Of a stretch of 64,000 nt of DNA, positions 17,240-26,593 are shown in pieces. The stretch comes from an uncultured Bacteroidales bacterium (GTDB lineage Bacteria; Bacteroidota; Bacteroidia; Bacteroidales; Muribaculaceae). The stretch covers positions 1-64,000 of the forward strand of contig CACYVC010000011.1 of NCBI GenBank assembly GCA_902777835.1, read 5' to 3'. Position 1 is the first letter of the stretch. Every line of letters starts with the position of its first letter. Both the position numbers and the translations under genes were made by a program. The notes below the pieces were generated by a model. That model made no database searches. It was given only the letters and a program-made list of their open reading frames with translations, and had not been told where the DNA came from.

Positions 17240-17778
17240 TGAGCGACTTCAAGGTTATCATATTGACGTTCGACACTCTCCGTGCCATCGGGCTGAGGAG
17301 CATATTTGACACTACTTTTGGTGTTAGTGCTTTCATTGCTGACGAGCATTATTTCGGTTCCTTTAGCACAACCAAAGAGCCACACTTGTTCTTTGTTGAT
17401 TTGGATATACTTGTCGCAAATCTCGGTTTCTTCCTTCCTCGCAAGTCAAAGACCGTACTGCTCACTGAAGACCGTACTTCAAATGACGACTTCCCGACGC
17501 TCTGCATCAACGACAGCGAAAGTGACATCATCAACACAATAAGCACATTCCTTACTGGTGGCCACGAGGAAGAACAAATCACCACCAACACACTATCTCA
17601 ACGCGAGATAGAAGTGCTCAGGCTTATCGCCTCTGGAAGAATCAACAAAGAGATAGCTCAAGAACTCAACATCAGCATCAACACGGTGCTTTCCCACCGA
17701 AAAAACATAACCGCTAAACTCGGAATAAAAAGCATCTCAGGACTAACATTCTACGCCATGATGAATGGCATAATTTAA
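17239..17778 (+). CDS. LuxR/NarL-type transcriptional regulator
   Basis: 179 residues. The C-terminal 65 residues are a complete LuxR helix-turn-helix (LSQREIEVLRLIASGRINKEIAQELNIS in two pieces, then NTVLSHRKNITAKLGI). The N-terminal domain has the strand pattern of a response-regulator receiver, with FFVDLD near residue 50 at the position of the phospho-acceptor, but lacks the usual acidic pair near the start. Phosphorylation is therefore doubtful. It is translationally coupled to the hemerythrin-like gene, which may supply the signal. No histidine kinase is near. Confidence 0.75.
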   Translation: MSDFKVIILTFDTLRAIGLRSIFDTTFGVSAFIADEHYFGSFSTTKEPHLFFVDLDILVANLGFFLPRKSKTVLLTEDRTSNDDFPTLCINDSESDIINTISTFLTGGHEEEQITTNTLSQREIEVLRLIASGRINKEIAQELNISINTVLSHRKNITAKLGIKSISGLTFYAMMNGII

Positions 17779-17805
17779 TATCTAACAATTAGTGAACCCA
17801 ACAAA

Positions 17806-17834
17806 AAAATGCTCCCTTTTGAGGAGCATTTTTA
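17806..17834. terminator. Bidirectional terminator between LuxR-type gene and glgP
   Basis: AATGCTCC (17809-17816 approximately) pairs with GGAGCATT across a 7-base loop, with an A-run before and a T-run after, so it can act on both strands between two convergent genes. Confidence 0.85.
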
Positions 17835-17854
17835 TATAATAACCTAAACATCTT

Positions 17855-20410
17855 TTAGAACCACTTCACAAAGGCGAAGTCTTGGCGGTGTGGAAGGTTC
17901 TTGTTCCATGGGAATGCACGGAACGAAAGGCGGAAGATGCCAGTATCCTTAATGCGGTCGTTAAGCTTATAGGTTAGGATGTATCCGTCTTCATCAACCA
18001 CCTTCATAGGCAGTGTGCTATGGAACTTGGTCTCGCCATCAACATCGTGATAAACAACGAGTTCAAGATTTACGCTACGACCTAAGCCAGCGGTGTTGAG
18101 TTTCACTGTAGCCTCAACCTTACCATCATTGATAGAGATATCGTAGAAGCTCTCGCTAAGCTGCATATCCTCAACTGACACATTGTCCCACTTCTCAGCC
18201 ACATGCTCTTTCCATGCCACAATCTCACGCACAAGAGCATAGTCGTTAGCACGCAGTTTCTTGCTGCGAGCAGCCTCAGGACTATAGAAACGCTCAATGT
18301 AATCCTTCATCATGCGCGACATGGTGTAGTTAGGCGCAATCTGCGAGATAGAGTTCTTGATATACTGAATCCACTCTGGAGAATATCCCTTGCTGTTCTT
18401 AGCAAAATAGAGAGGAATAATCTCGTTCTCAAGCATCGAATAGATGGTTGCAGCATCGAGTTTGTCCTGCATAGACTGGTCAGTATAGGTGCGGTGTGAA
18501 GTCAATGCCCATCCAGCACGCTCACGATAGCCTTCATACCACCATCCGTCAAGCACTGAGAAATTGAGCAGACCGTTCATCTCGGCCTTCTCTCCACTAG
18601 TACCCGAAGCCTCAAGAGGACGAGTTGGAGTATTGAGCCAGATATCAACACCAGTAATAAGGCGCTTCGACACTGTCATATCATAGTTCTCAAGGAAGAT
18701 AATCTTGCCCAAGAACTCTGGCATCTTAGAAATCTCAACGATGCGCTTGATCAAGTCCTTGCCAGCTCCATCGGCAGGGTGAGCTTTACCAGCAAAGATA
18801 AACTGCACTGGGAATTTCTCGTTGTTTACGATGCGCGAGAGGCGATCGAGGTTGGTAAACAACAGATGCGCACGCTTGTAGGTAGCAAAGCGACGAGCAA
18901 AGCCAATGAGTAGCGCGTTAGGATTAATCTTATCCACAATCGACATAATGCGGGTTGGATCACCTTGATTCTTGAGCCATGTAGCGCGGAAATCACGCTT
19001 CACGAAGTTGATGAACTTGTTCTTAAGCTGCATGCGCAGGTTCCAAATCTCCTCGTCGGGAACATTCTGAATTGGTGCCCAAGTTGCCATGTCTTCCTGC
19101 TTGTCGAGGTAGTTAGCGCCAAACACCTTAGCATAATACTCTTTCCACTCCGATGCGGCCCAGGTAGGCATGTGCACACCATTTGTTACATAACCCACGT
19201 GCGACTCTTCAGGAGCATAGCCTTTCCATACGCCAGCGAACATCTTCTTCGACACCTCTCCGTGGAGCCAGCTCACGCCGTTGCTCTCCTGGGTAGTGTT
19301 AAGTGCGAAGACGCTCATTGAGAACTTCTCCTGAGTGTCGGGGTTCTCGCGGCCCATGTTCATCAGGTCATTCCAAGTAATGCCGAGTTTAGCAGGGAAC
19401 TCACCCATATAGCGGCCAAAGAGTCCCTCGTCGAAGTAGTCGTGACCAGCAGGCACAGGAGTGTGCACAGTGTAGAGCGATGAAGCACGCACCACCTCAA
19501 GAGCCTCGTTAAAGGTCAAACCCTCTTCCTGAACATAGTCAACCAAGCGTTGCAGGTTGAGCAATGCTGCATGGCCCTCGTTGCAGTGGTAAATCTGTGC
19601 CTTGATGCCAAGTTTCTTAAGCATTAGCATGCCACCAATACCAAGCATATACTCCTGCTTGATGCGGTTCTCCCAGTCACCACCATAGAGCTGGTGAGTG
19701 ATAGAGCGGTCAAACTCGCTGTTCTTGTCGAGGTCGGTATCAAGCAAATAGAGATTCATGCGACCTACGTTAACCTTCCAGATATTGGCATACACCACAC
19801 GTCCAGGATAAGGCACCTCGAGAATCATCTGCTGGCCATCTTTGTCAATGACTGGCTCAATGGGCAGATGGTTGAAATTCTGAGGCTCGTAGTTGGCAAT
19901 TTGCTGACCATCCATAGAGAGTGTCTGGGTAAAATATCCATATCTGTAAAGGAAACCCACTGCTGTCATGTCGATGCGCCGATCGCTCGCCTCCTTGATA
20001 TAGTCACCAGCGAGGATGCCGAGACCACCCGAATAAATCTTCAGGGCGTTGCACAAACCATACTCCATGCTGAAATAAGCCACTGAGGGGAACTCGGTGC
20101 GCATGGGTTGTTCCATATACTCCTTGAAGTGTGCATAGATCTTGTCAATCTTTGCCACCAGCTCAGCGTCTTTACTGAGTTCCTCAAGCTTAGATGCTGG
20201 CATCTTGTTGAGCATCATTACTGGGTTCTCACCCGAAGCGCGCCATATTTCGCGGTCAAGATGATGGAACATCGACTTAGCCTCGCTATTCCACACCCAC
20301 CACAAGTTTTTAGAGAGCTCGTCAAGCTTCTGCAGATTGGCGGGCAGTTCACTTTTCACTGTAAGATTTCTCCAAACTGGAGAATTAGTGTTACTAACTT
20401 TAATTTTCAT
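17855..20410 (-). CDS. glgP: Alpha-glucan (glycogen) phosphorylase
   Basis: 851 residues, GT35 phosphorylase of the DUF3417-containing type. It releases glucose-1-phosphate from glycogen. The N-terminal DUF3417 region (LPANLQKLDELSKNLWWVWN) covers about residues 20-130. The pyridoxal-phosphate lysine is Lys608 in EASGTSGEKAEMNG, and CNEGHAALL and LFTNLDRLSRI occur in the catalytic part. It follows the glycogen synthase gene by 26 bases on the same strand, so synthesis and breakdown of glycogen are co-transcribed. Confidence 0.93.
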   Translation of the reverse strand: MKIKVSNTNSPVWRNLTVKSELPANLQKLDELSKNLWWVWNSEAKSMFHHLDREIWRASGENPVMMLNKMPASKLEELSKDAELVAKIDKIYAHFKEYMEQPMRTEFPSVAYFSMEYGLCNALKIYSGGLGILAGDYIKEASDRRIDMTAVGFLYRYGYFTQTLSMDGQQIANYEPQNFNHLPIEPVIDKDGQQMILEVPYPGRVVYANIWKVNVGRMNLYLLDTDLDKNSEFDRSITHQLYGGDWENRIKQEYMLGIGGMLMLKKLGIKAQIYHCNEGHAALLNLQRLVDYVQEEGLTFNEALEVVRASSLYTVHTPVPAGHDYFDEGLFGRYMGEFPAKLGITWNDLMNMGRENPDTQEKFSMSVFALNTTQESNGVSWLHGEVSKKMFAGVWKGYAPEESHVGYVTNGVHMPTWAASEWKEYYAKVFGANYLDKQEDMATWAPIQNVPDEEIWNLRMQLKNKFINFVKRDFRATWLKNQGDPTRIMSIVDKINPNALLIGFARRFATYKRAHLLFTNLDRLSRIVNNEKFPVQFIFAGKAHPADGAGKDLIKRIVEISKMPEFLGKIIFLENYDMTVSKRLITGVDIWLNTPTRPLEASGTSGEKAEMNGLLNFSVLDGWWYEGYRERAGWALTSHRTYTDQSMQDKLDAATIYSMLENEIIPLYFAKNSKGYSPEWIQYIKNSISQIAPNYTMSRMMKDYIERFYSPEAARSKKLRANDYALVREIVAWKEHVAEKWDNVSVEDMQLSESFYDISINDGKVEATVKLNTAGLGRSVNLELVVYHDVDGETKFHSTLPMKVVDEDGYILTYKLNDRIKDTGIFRLSFRAFPWNKNLPHRQDFAFVKWF

Positions 20411-20436
20411 ATATAAATAATTGAGTTTATTTCAAT

Positions 20437-22071
20437 TTATTTGTGAGCCGTGCGATCCTTAACATTCTTGAGTGCTGAATCGTAAGCTACAGTATAGTAT
20501 TTCATAAAATGTTCCCAAGTAGCTTGCTTTGAGGTTGCTCGGGCAGCACTACGCAACTTGTCACGCTGCTTAACCGTCATTTTGCTAACCTCTACCACGC
20601 TTTTTACAATTTCAGCAAGCGCCTCGTCGTAGTTAGAATCGGTGCGGTGAATCACTTTAACACCTGTTTTTAATTCATTATCTCCACACTCTTTTTCTAC
20701 CCATTGACCAAAACCAGCAAGATTAGTAGTGACGGCAGGAACTCCCATCGCCACACTCTCGAGAGGGGTATAACCCCATGGCTCGTAATAAGATGGGAAT
20801 ATAGACAGGTCAAAACCTGTTAGTAGATCATAATAGGGCATATCAAAAATGCCGTCGTCGCCATTCAAATAAGAGGGAACATAAATCACCTTAACTTCGT
20901 CACTAGCCTGGTTTCTAAATCCCAAGTAGTTCATCTTGCAATAGATAGCATCACTATCCTCGTTGTGGATAGTGTGGGTAATAATAGGATTGAAAAGCCC
21001 CACTGCCTTTTGACGCTTAACTGCATCTTTAAGGTCATGACGAGCTTCATCAGTCCATCCAGGCACCAGCACAAAAGCAACTATCTTGCGACCCAATGTG
21101 CCATCCTCGCTATGACGTAATACATTCATAGTGTCTAAAAAGAGGTCAATACCCTTATTGCGCATCTCGCAACGACCGCTAGTGGCGATAAGCAAGGTTT
21201 TATCGTCAAGTTCATCACCACTAAGTGCGCTAGCTACATCAAGCAGTCTTTGACGAGCAGCCTTGCGGGTGGCAGTATATTTCGCTCCCTTGGGCACATA
21301 GTTCTGCTCAAAAGCATTGGGAGTAACAACGGGCCTACGTTCAAGCAGTTGCTCGCACTCGCGGGCAGTGACATCGCTCACAGTTGTAAACACATCAGCC
21401 TCATGTGCAGCACTCTTCTCAAGAGAATGCTTCGACTCCATATTGAGTTCCTGTGCCATTTGGTCACCATTGTAAGCAGTCATATAGTCGTAGAGAGGCT
21501 TGCCATTGCCACAGATGCTACGGCCAATGCTAGTTGCATGAGTGGTGAACACTGTGGCGACTTGTGGCAGACGCGACTTCACATAGAGCAGTCCCATGCC
21601 TGTAGTCCACTCATCAAAATGGGCCACTACCCTCTTTGATTTCTTATAGGCTACGATGCTTTCAATTACCAGAGCAGCGCCATAGGAGAAGACACACGAC
21701 TCATCGTAGTCGCCATAGGCATGAAGAGAATCGACTCCAAAACGCCGCCACATCTCGGCAAAAAGTTCGTTCTTATAAATATAGAGAGAGTTATAACCCA
21801 CCAGCACACAGGTTGGGTTGCCTGGCACGTTCCACTTGCCAGTACGTACGGTCATGCCAACAGGCAATTTCGCTTGTTGCTTCCAGTCGTCAAGCTCGGT
21901 GGATGTCTCATTAAAGAAGGGATTTTCATTGCCCAAAGTAAGGTCTGGACCAATGAATATAACATCTTTATATATAGACTGTAATGTTTTGGCTTTTGTT
22001 GATAGCACCGCATAGATGCCACCCACTTTGTTGCAAACCTCCCAGCTTGTTTCGAACAATAAATCGACCAT
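20437..22071 (-). CDS. Glycogen synthase, GT3 (eukaryotic-like) type
   Basis: 544 residues. The N-terminus LLFETSWEVCNKVGGIYAVLSTKA matches the GT3 glycogen synthases of yeast and animals and of Bacteroidota rather than bacterial GT5 GlgA. The C-terminal half has SIFPSYYEPWGYTPLESVAMGVPAVTT in two segments, the nucleotide-sugar binding and acidic motif. It extends glycogen from a nucleotide-glucose donor. It is the first gene of the two-gene glycogen operon and diverges from bipA. Confidence 0.9.
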   Translation of the reverse strand: MVDLLFETSWEVCNKVGGIYAVLSTKAKTLQSIYKDVIFIGPDLTLGNENPFFNETSTELDDWKQQAKLPVGMTVRTGKWNVPGNPTCVLVGYNSLYIYKNELFAEMWRRFGVDSLHAYGDYDESCVFSYGAALVIESIVAYKKSKRVVAHFDEWTTGMGLLYVKSRLPQVATVFTTHATSIGRSICGNGKPLYDYMTAYNGDQMAQELNMESKHSLEKSAAHEADVFTTVSDVTARECEQLLERRPVVTPNAFEQNYVPKGAKYTATRKAARQRLLDVASALSGDELDDKTLLIATSGRCEMRNKGIDLFLDTMNVLRHSEDGTLGRKIVAFVLVPGWTDEARHDLKDAVKRQKAVGLFNPIITHTIHNEDSDAIYCKMNYLGFRNQASDEVKVIYVPSYLNGDDGIFDMPYYDLLTGFDLSIFPSYYEPWGYTPLESVAMGVPAVTTNLAGFGQWVEKECGDNELKTGVKVIHRTDSNYDEALAEIVKSVVEVSKMTVKQRDKLRSAARATSKQATWEHFMKYYTVAYDSALKNVKDRTAHK

Positions 22072-22110
22072 AGTTATTTTATAGAACGTCAGTTTACTCT
22101 TTTAAAGGTG

Positions 22111-22118
22111 CAAATTTA
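22111..22118 (-). promoter_or_regulatory. Promoter of the glycogen operon
   Basis: CAAATTTA on the plus strand is TAAATTTG on the minus strand, about 40 bases upstream of the synthase ATG. Confidence 0.55.
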
Positions 22119-22277
22119 CAAAAAATTCTGTAAGTACACATAATATTATTGATAAACATCGATTTTACAATTTATGCAAACCATTGCCCAAATACACCCC
22201 AGCCACATTTTACGGTCTAAAAAAGGCATTCAACTGTTTTTCTTGCCAAAAGATGTAGATATTTTACAAGAATTGCG

Positions 22278-22285
22278 TAACTTTG
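22278..22285 (+). promoter_or_regulatory. -7 promoter element for bipA
   Basis: TAACTTTG, 23 bases upstream of the bipA start codon. Confidence 0.65.
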
Positions 22286-22308
22286 CAGATTGATAAATAA
22301 AGATTTCT

Positions 22309-24126
22309 ATGCAAAATATCCGAAATGTAGCCATTATTGCTCACGTTGATCACGGCAAGACCACTCTTGTCGATAAGATGCTTGCTGCCGGAAACCTCTT
22401 TCGCGACAACCAAGTGATGGGGTCGCAAATCCTTGACAGCAACGACCTTGAACGCGAACGTGGCATTACTATCCTGTCGAAAAACGTTTCTATAAATTAC
22501 AAAGACTACAAGATAAATATCATCGACACCCCAGGACATAGCGACTTTGGAGGTGAGGTGGAACGTGTACTCAATATGGCAGACGGATGCCTGCTGCTCG
22601 TTGACGCCTTTGAGGGTCCTATGCCGCAGACTCGTTTTGTGCTGCAAAAAGCCATACAGATTGGTCTAAAACCAATCGTGGTCATCAACAAGGTTGATAA
22701 GCCCAACTGCCGCCCCGACGAGGTACAGGAGGCAGTCTTCGACCTGATGTTTAACCTCGATGCCACCGAGGATCAACTCGACTTCCCAACCATTTATGGC
22801 TCAGCGAAGAACGGCTGGATGAGCGACGACTGGCGCAATCCCACCGATAACATCACTGCAGTGCTCGATGCCATCATTGAGCATATTCCTGCACCAAAAA
22901 TTGTGGAAGGCGATCCACAAATGCTTATCACATCTCTTGACTACAACACCTACGTTGGGCGAATCGCTGTAGGGCGAGTACATCGAGGCGAGTTGCGCGA
23001 CGGCATGGACGTGGGACTCTGCAAGAAAGACGGCACCGTTGCACGTCAGCGCATCAAGGAGTTAAGGGTGTTTGAAGGTATGGGCCAGAAACATGTCGAA
23101 AGCGTTAAATGTGGCGACATCTGCGCTATTATTGGCCTCGACGGCTTCGAAATTGGCGACACAGTCACTAACCTCGAAAACCCAGAATCCCTGCCTCGTA
23201 TTGCTATAGACGAACCCACCATGTCGATGCTCTTCACTATCAACGACTCACCTTTCTTTGGCAAGGAAGGCAAGTTCGTCACATCGCGTCACATCCATGA
23301 CCGTCTTATGCACGAGCTAGATAAAAACCTAGCGCTGCGTGTGGAAAAGAGTGAGAACGAGGACGCTTGGATAGTCTTTGGACGAGGTGTGCTGCACTTG
23401 AGCGTACTCATTGAGGAGATGCGCCGCGAGGGGTATGAATTGCAAGTAGGTCAACCACAGGTCATTATCAAGGAAATCGATGGTGTAAAATGTGAACCAA
23501 TCGAGACTCTCACCATCAATGTTCCTGAGGAATATTCCAGCAAGATGATTGACATGGTGACTCGACGCAAAGGCGAGATGACATCGATGGAGACCCAGAA
23601 TGACCGCATTCACATGGAATTCAAGATACCTTCACGAGGCATTATCGGTCTGCGCACCAATGTACTCACTGCAAGCGCTGGAGAGGCCATTATGGCTCAC
23701 CGATTCTCGTGCTACGAACCATGGAAGGGCGAAATAGTGCGACGCGTCAACGGTTCTATTATCGCCATGGAAGGCGGCACTGCATTTGCCTACAGTATCG
23801 ACAAGCTGCAAGACCGCGGCAGGTTCTTCATCTTCCCTCAAGAGGAAGTCTATGCAGGGCAGGTTGTGGGCGAGCACACCAAAGAAAAAGACTTGGTAGT
23901 GAATGTAACAAAGAACAAAAAACTCACCAATATGCGCGCCAGCGGCGCCGACGACAAGACGCGCATCATCCCACCAATCGTGTTCAGTCTGGAGGAAGCT
24001 TTGGAATATATCAAGGCCGACGAATATGTAGAAATCACCCCTGGCCATCTGCGCATGCGCAAAATTATTCTCGATGAGATAGAGCGCAAGCACCAAGCCA
24101 AGCTACGTGGTGAGATTGAGGAATAA
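22309..24126 (+). CDS. typA: Ribosome-associated GTPase BipA/TypA
   Basis: 605 residues, full length. G motifs are intact: [10 protein letters not shown] (G1), RGITI (G2), DTPGHSDF (G3, catalytic His present) and NKVDK (G4). The EF-G-like domains III and V and the BipA-specific C-terminal domain ([24 protein letters not shown]) follow. It is a translational GTPase linked to ribosome assembly and stress. The intact GTPase motifs contrast with those of the EF-G paralogue at 36.5-38.7 kb. Confidence 0.95.
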   Translation: MQNIRNVAIIAHVDHGKTTLVDKMLAAGNLFRDNQVMGSQILDSNDLERERGITILSKNVSINYKDYKINIIDTPGHSDFGGEVERVLNMADGCLLLVDAFEGPMPQTRFVLQKAIQIGLKPIVVINKVDKPNCRPDEVQEAVFDLMFNLDATEDQLDFPTIYGSAKNGWMSDDWRNPTDNITAVLDAIIEHIPAPKIVEGDPQMLITSLDYNTYVGRIAVGRVHRGELRDGMDVGLCKKDGTVARQRIKELRVFEGMGQKHVESVKCGDICAIIGLDGFEIGDTVTNLENPESLPRIAIDEPTMSMLFTINDSPFFGKEGKFVTSRHIHDRLMHELDKNLALRVEKSENEDAWIVFGRGVLHLSVLIEEMRREGYELQVGQPQVIIKEIDGVKCEPIETLTINVPEEYSSKMIDMVTRRKGEMTSMETQNDRIHMEFKIPSRGIIGLRTNVLTASAGEAIMAHRFSCYEPWKGEIVRRVNGSIIAMEGGTAFAYSIDKLQDRGRFFIFPQEEVYAGQVVGEHTKEKDLVVNVTKNKKLTNMRASGADDKTRIIPPIVFSLEEALEYIKADEYVEITPGHLRMRKIILDEIERKHQAKLRGEIEE

Positions 24127-24146
24127 TCAAAAACCGTATTGTTCAG

Positions 24147-24171
24147 TCTGTTGCGTTGGCAACGCAACAGA
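24147..24171. other. 11-bp perfect hairpin between typA and Sel1-repeat gene
   Basis: TCTGTTGCGTT pairs with AACGCAACAGA around GGC. No T-run follows on either strand, so this is either an imperfect terminator for typA or a leader structure for the next gene. Confidence 0.6.
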
Positions 24172-24181
24172 CAAAAGTAAA

Positions 24182-24212
24182 ACTGATTACTAATAACTAA
24201 ATACTTAAAATT
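24182..24212 (+). repeat. Short heptad block before the Sel1-repeat gene
   Basis: Four 7-mers ACTGATT, ACTAATA, ACTAAAT, ACTTAAA, then ATT and the ATG at 24213. Same word family as at 5138-5190. Confidence 0.55.
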
Positions 24213-24782
24213 ATGAAGAATTTGAAAAGATTATTTGGCATTATGACTCTTATCGCAATAATTGCCACAGCAGCTGCGCCACAAGCGCAGGCCAAGAAAA
24301 AACGCGACCCCAAGAAAGAAGCCATTGAAGAGATGATTAGCCAAGGTAACGAATGTTATCTTAATGGCGACTATCAGCAGGCAGTGCAATACTTTGAGCA
24401 AGCCCACAAGAAAGGCGACATTCGTGGCACTCACAACCTCGCAATCTGCTATGCCGAAGGCAAAGGCGTTATACAAGACTACAAGCAAGCGCTAAAGCTC
24501 TATGAGAAAGCTGCCAAGAAAGGATATGTTGATGCGCAAATAGCTATAGGACAGATGTATATGGGAGGTTTTGGAGTCGAGAAAAACTACAAAAAGGCTA
24601 TCAAGTGGTTTGAGAAAGCTGCCAAGAAAGGCGACTCCGACGCTATGTACGAGATTGGACGTTGCTACTACTACGGCGGTCATGGTGTCAAAAAAGATGT
24701 AAAGAAAGCCAAAGAATGGATTTCTAAATCAGCCGCTCTTGGCAACGAGACAGCAATTGACAACCTGCCTAAACTGCAGTAA
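24213..24782 (+). CDS. Exported Sel1-like repeat protein
   Basis: 189 residues: signal peptide (about residues 1-27, ending AQA), a Lys-rich linker, then one TPR-like and three Sel1 repeats (for example GTHNLAICYAEGKGV, AQIAIGQMYMGGFGV, AMYEIGRCYYYGGHGV). Sel1 repeats are protein-binding scaffolds; the partner is unknown. Probably periplasmic. A terminator follows directly. Confidence 0.82.
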   Translation: MKNLKRLFGIMTLIAIIATAAAPQAQAKKKRDPKKEAIEEMISQGNECYLNGDYQQAVQYFEQAHKKGDIRGTHNLAICYAEGKGVIQDYKQALKLYEKAAKKGYVDAQIAIGQMYMGGFGVEKNYKKAIKWFEKAAKKGDSDAMYEIGRCYYYGGHGVKKDVKKAKEWISKSAALGNETAIDNLPKLQ

Positions 24783-24802
24783 CAATACACCCATCAATCA
24801 CA

Positions 24803-24838
24803 AAAACAGCTCGACATGTGTGCCGAGCTGTTTTTATA
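24803..24838. terminator. Bidirectional terminator between Sel1-repeat gene and tnaA
   Basis: AACAGCTCG (24805-24813) pairs with CGAGCTGTT (24824-24832); an A-run precedes and a T-run follows. Confidence 0.88.
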
Positions 24839-24856
24839 TAGTATTGAGAGTAAATC

Positions 24857-26233
24857 TTATCCGAGGCGACGGAGCTTCACGGTGAAGTGACGCATCAATG
24901 GAGCTTCCCACTCAATGGCTACGCCACGAGTGATCTCGTTGCGGCGGTCATAGACGTTCTTCAGAGCGGCGGCAATCACGTTCATGTGGTTGTCGGTGTA
25001 AACACGGCGAGCGATGCACAGACGCAGCAAGTCGAGACCACCGAAGCGGTTCTCGCGAGTCACTGGGTCGCGGTCGGCGAGTATATAGCCAATCTCGCAA
25101 CCACGGATGCCTGCCTCGAGATAAAGCTCGCAAGTGAGTGTCTGAGCGGGGAACTCCTCCTTAGGCACGTTGCAGAGCACCTTGTCGGCATCGATAAAGA
25201 GTGCGTGACCACCTACTGGACGCTGATAAGGAATGCCGTACTCATCGAGCTTGCTGGCGAGGTACTGCACCTGGTGAATGCGAGTCTCAAGCATATCAAA
25301 ATTGGTATTCTCGTCAAGACCAACAGCCAGAGCGTTAAGGTCACGACCGTTAAGACCACCATAGGTCAAGAAACCCTCGAAAGGAATGCAGAAGAGCTTA
25401 GCACCCTCATACCACTCCTCGTTGTTGGTAGCAATGAAACCACCCATATTAACAAGACCGTCTTTCTTTGCGCTCATGGTCATTGCGTCAACATAGCTGT
25501 ACATCTCACGAGCAATCTCCTTGATAGTCTTGTCGGCATAGCCTTCCTCGCGAGTCTTGATGAAGTAAGAGTTCTCGGCAAAGCGGGCGCTGTCCATCAC
25601 TACGGGCACACCATATTTGTGGCAGAGTTCGCAGGTCTCCTTAATGTTCTTCATCGAAACGGGCTGACCGCCAACGGTATTGTTGGTAACAGTAAGCACC
25701 ATGAAAGGAACGTTGCCTTTATTCTCAACAAGCACTTTCTCGAGCTTCTCAAGCGATACGTTACCCTTGAAAGGAATCTCAAGCTGAGTGTCCTTAGCCT
25801 CATCGATAGTCACGTCAATTGCTTTAGCCTTGCGGGCCTCAATGTGACCTTTAGTGGTGTCGAAGTGAGCGTTGCCAGGAACAACCATACCTTCCTTAAC
25901 GAGGTAAGAGAACAGAACGTTCTCAGCAGCACGGCCTTGGTGAGTGGGGATGACATACTTGAAACCGAAGATGCGCTGAACAACCTCCTGGAACTTATAG
26001 AACGAGGTAGCACCAGCATAACTCTCGTCGCCAAGCATCATGGCCGACCACTGACGGTCGCTCATGGCACCTGTACCAGAGTCAGTAAGGCAATCAATGT
26101 AAACTTGCTCGGCTTTGAGCATAAACACGTTGTTGTGAGCTTCTTTGAGCCATTGCTCGCGCTGCTCGCGAGTACTCTTAGTTAATGGCTCAATCATTTT
26201 AATCTTCCACGATTCTGCAAATGGTAATTCCAT
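24857..26233 (-). CDS. tnaA: Tryptophanase (tryptophan indole-lyase)
   Basis: 458 residues, PLP-dependent beta-eliminating lyase. It cleaves Trp to indole, pyruvate and ammonia and also acts on Cys and Ser. PTHQGRAAEN (residues 96-105), TNNTVGGQPVS, DSARFAENSYF (214-224) and the PLP lysine in MSAKKD (Lys257) favour tryptophanase over tyrosine phenol-lyase, which usually has SGKKD and DATRCVEN. Substrate choice is still inferred. It stands alone behind a leader of about 260 nt with a leader ORF and several hairpins, so regulated expression is likely. Confidence 0.88.
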   Translation of the reverse strand: MELPFAESWKIKMIEPLTKSTREQREQWLKEAHNNVFMLKAEQVYIDCLTDSGTGAMSDRQWSAMMLGDESYAGATSFYKFQEVVQRIFGFKYVIPTHQGRAAENVLFSYLVKEGMVVPGNAHFDTTKGHIEARKAKAIDVTIDEAKDTQLEIPFKGNVSLEKLEKVLVENKGNVPFMVLTVTNNTVGGQPVSMKNIKETCELCHKYGVPVVMDSARFAENSYFIKTREEGYADKTIKEIAREMYSYVDAMTMSAKKDGLVNMGGFIATNNEEWYEGAKLFCIPFEGFLTYGGLNGRDLNALAVGLDENTNFDMLETRIHQVQYLASKLDEYGIPYQRPVGGHALFIDADKVLCNVPKEEFPAQTLTCELYLEAGIRGCEIGYILADRDPVTRENRFGGLDLLRLCIARRVYTDNHMNVIAAALKNVYDRRNEITRGVAIEWEAPLMRHFTVKLRRLG

Positions 26234-26256
26234 ATATTTTATAATGTGATTTTTGC

Positions 26257-26298
26257 CTACAGGCCGCAGTCTTGCACGTTAGGACAGCCGCAAGCCAT
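26257..26298 (-). CDS. Possible Cys-rich 13-residue leader ORF
   Basis: ATG at 26298 reads MACGCPNVQDCGL and stops at 26257, 24 bases before the tryptophanase start. It has three Cys in 13 residues. No clear ribosome-binding site is seen and the ORF is short enough to arise by chance; it is listed because it lies in the tnaA leader. Confidence 0.25.
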   Translation of the reverse strand: MACGCPNVQDCGL

Positions 26299-26347
26299 TC
26301 GGCGGTTTATTGTAATTATTAAGTTGTCGATATAATGATTAGAGAAA

Positions 26348-26444
26348 TGTGATGGGTCATGAACACATCACAACAGCCACCAAGTGAAAGTGGCGAATTA
26401 CTTGCAATAATGATCTATTTCTTTGATATTAAGAAATTTGCAAG
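26348..26444 (-). ncRNA. Structured 5' leader of tnaA
   Basis: Three consecutive hairpins are visible: CTTGCAA with TTGCAAG (26444-26438 and 26407-26401), enclosing an inner ATTTCTT/AAGAAAT stem; GCCAC with GTGGC (26394-26390 and 26380-26376); TGTGATG with CATCACA (26372-26366 and 26354-26348). The first lies entirely inside the leader ORF at 26398-26481. Attenuation-type control is inferred from this layout. Confidence 0.5.
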
Positions 26445-26481
26445 AAATAAAAGCTGCTGATAACAGTCTCGGTTTTTTCAT
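26398..26481 (-). CDS. Candidate 27-residue leader peptide upstream of tnaA
   Basis: ATG at 26481 reads MKKPRLLSAAFISCKFL then NIKEIDHYCK and stops with TAA at 26400-26398. It begins about 20 bases after the -7 element and is preceded by AAGAGAAG, an acceptable purine-rich site. It contains no Trp codon, so it is not a TnaC homologue. Its second half coincides exactly with the first leader hairpin, so translation would melt that structure. Confidence 0.45.
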   Translation of the reverse strand: MKKPRLLSAAFISCKFLNIKEIDHYCK

Positions 26482-26499
26482 AACTTCTCTTATGTGGCG

Positions 26500-26507
26500 C
26501 AAAATTA
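26500..26507 (-). promoter_or_regulatory. Promoter of the tnaA leader transcript
   Basis: CAAAATTA on the plus strand is TAATTTTG on the minus strand. Transcription would start near 26493, giving a leader of about 260 nt before tnaA. The rest of the 26234-26593 gap holds the leader features listed and AT-rich sequence. Confidence 0.6.
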
Positions 26508-26593
26508 CTACATAAATTATAATTATGCAACTATAAATTTCAAAAAAGTGTTATTGAAGCAAAAAAAGAAATTAGCACGACTAGAATCTATTT

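Noticed and set aside
24887..26185. Open frame of 432 codons on the plus strand, antisense to tnaA
   Set aside because: It mirrors the complete, conserved tryptophanase frame on the other strand, has no recognisable motif and arises from codon usage of tnaA.
24857..26233. Tyrosine phenol-lyase instead of tryptophanase
   Set aside because: SAKKD and DSARFAEN are the tryptophanase forms of the motifs; the lyase forms SGKKD and DATRCVEN are absent.
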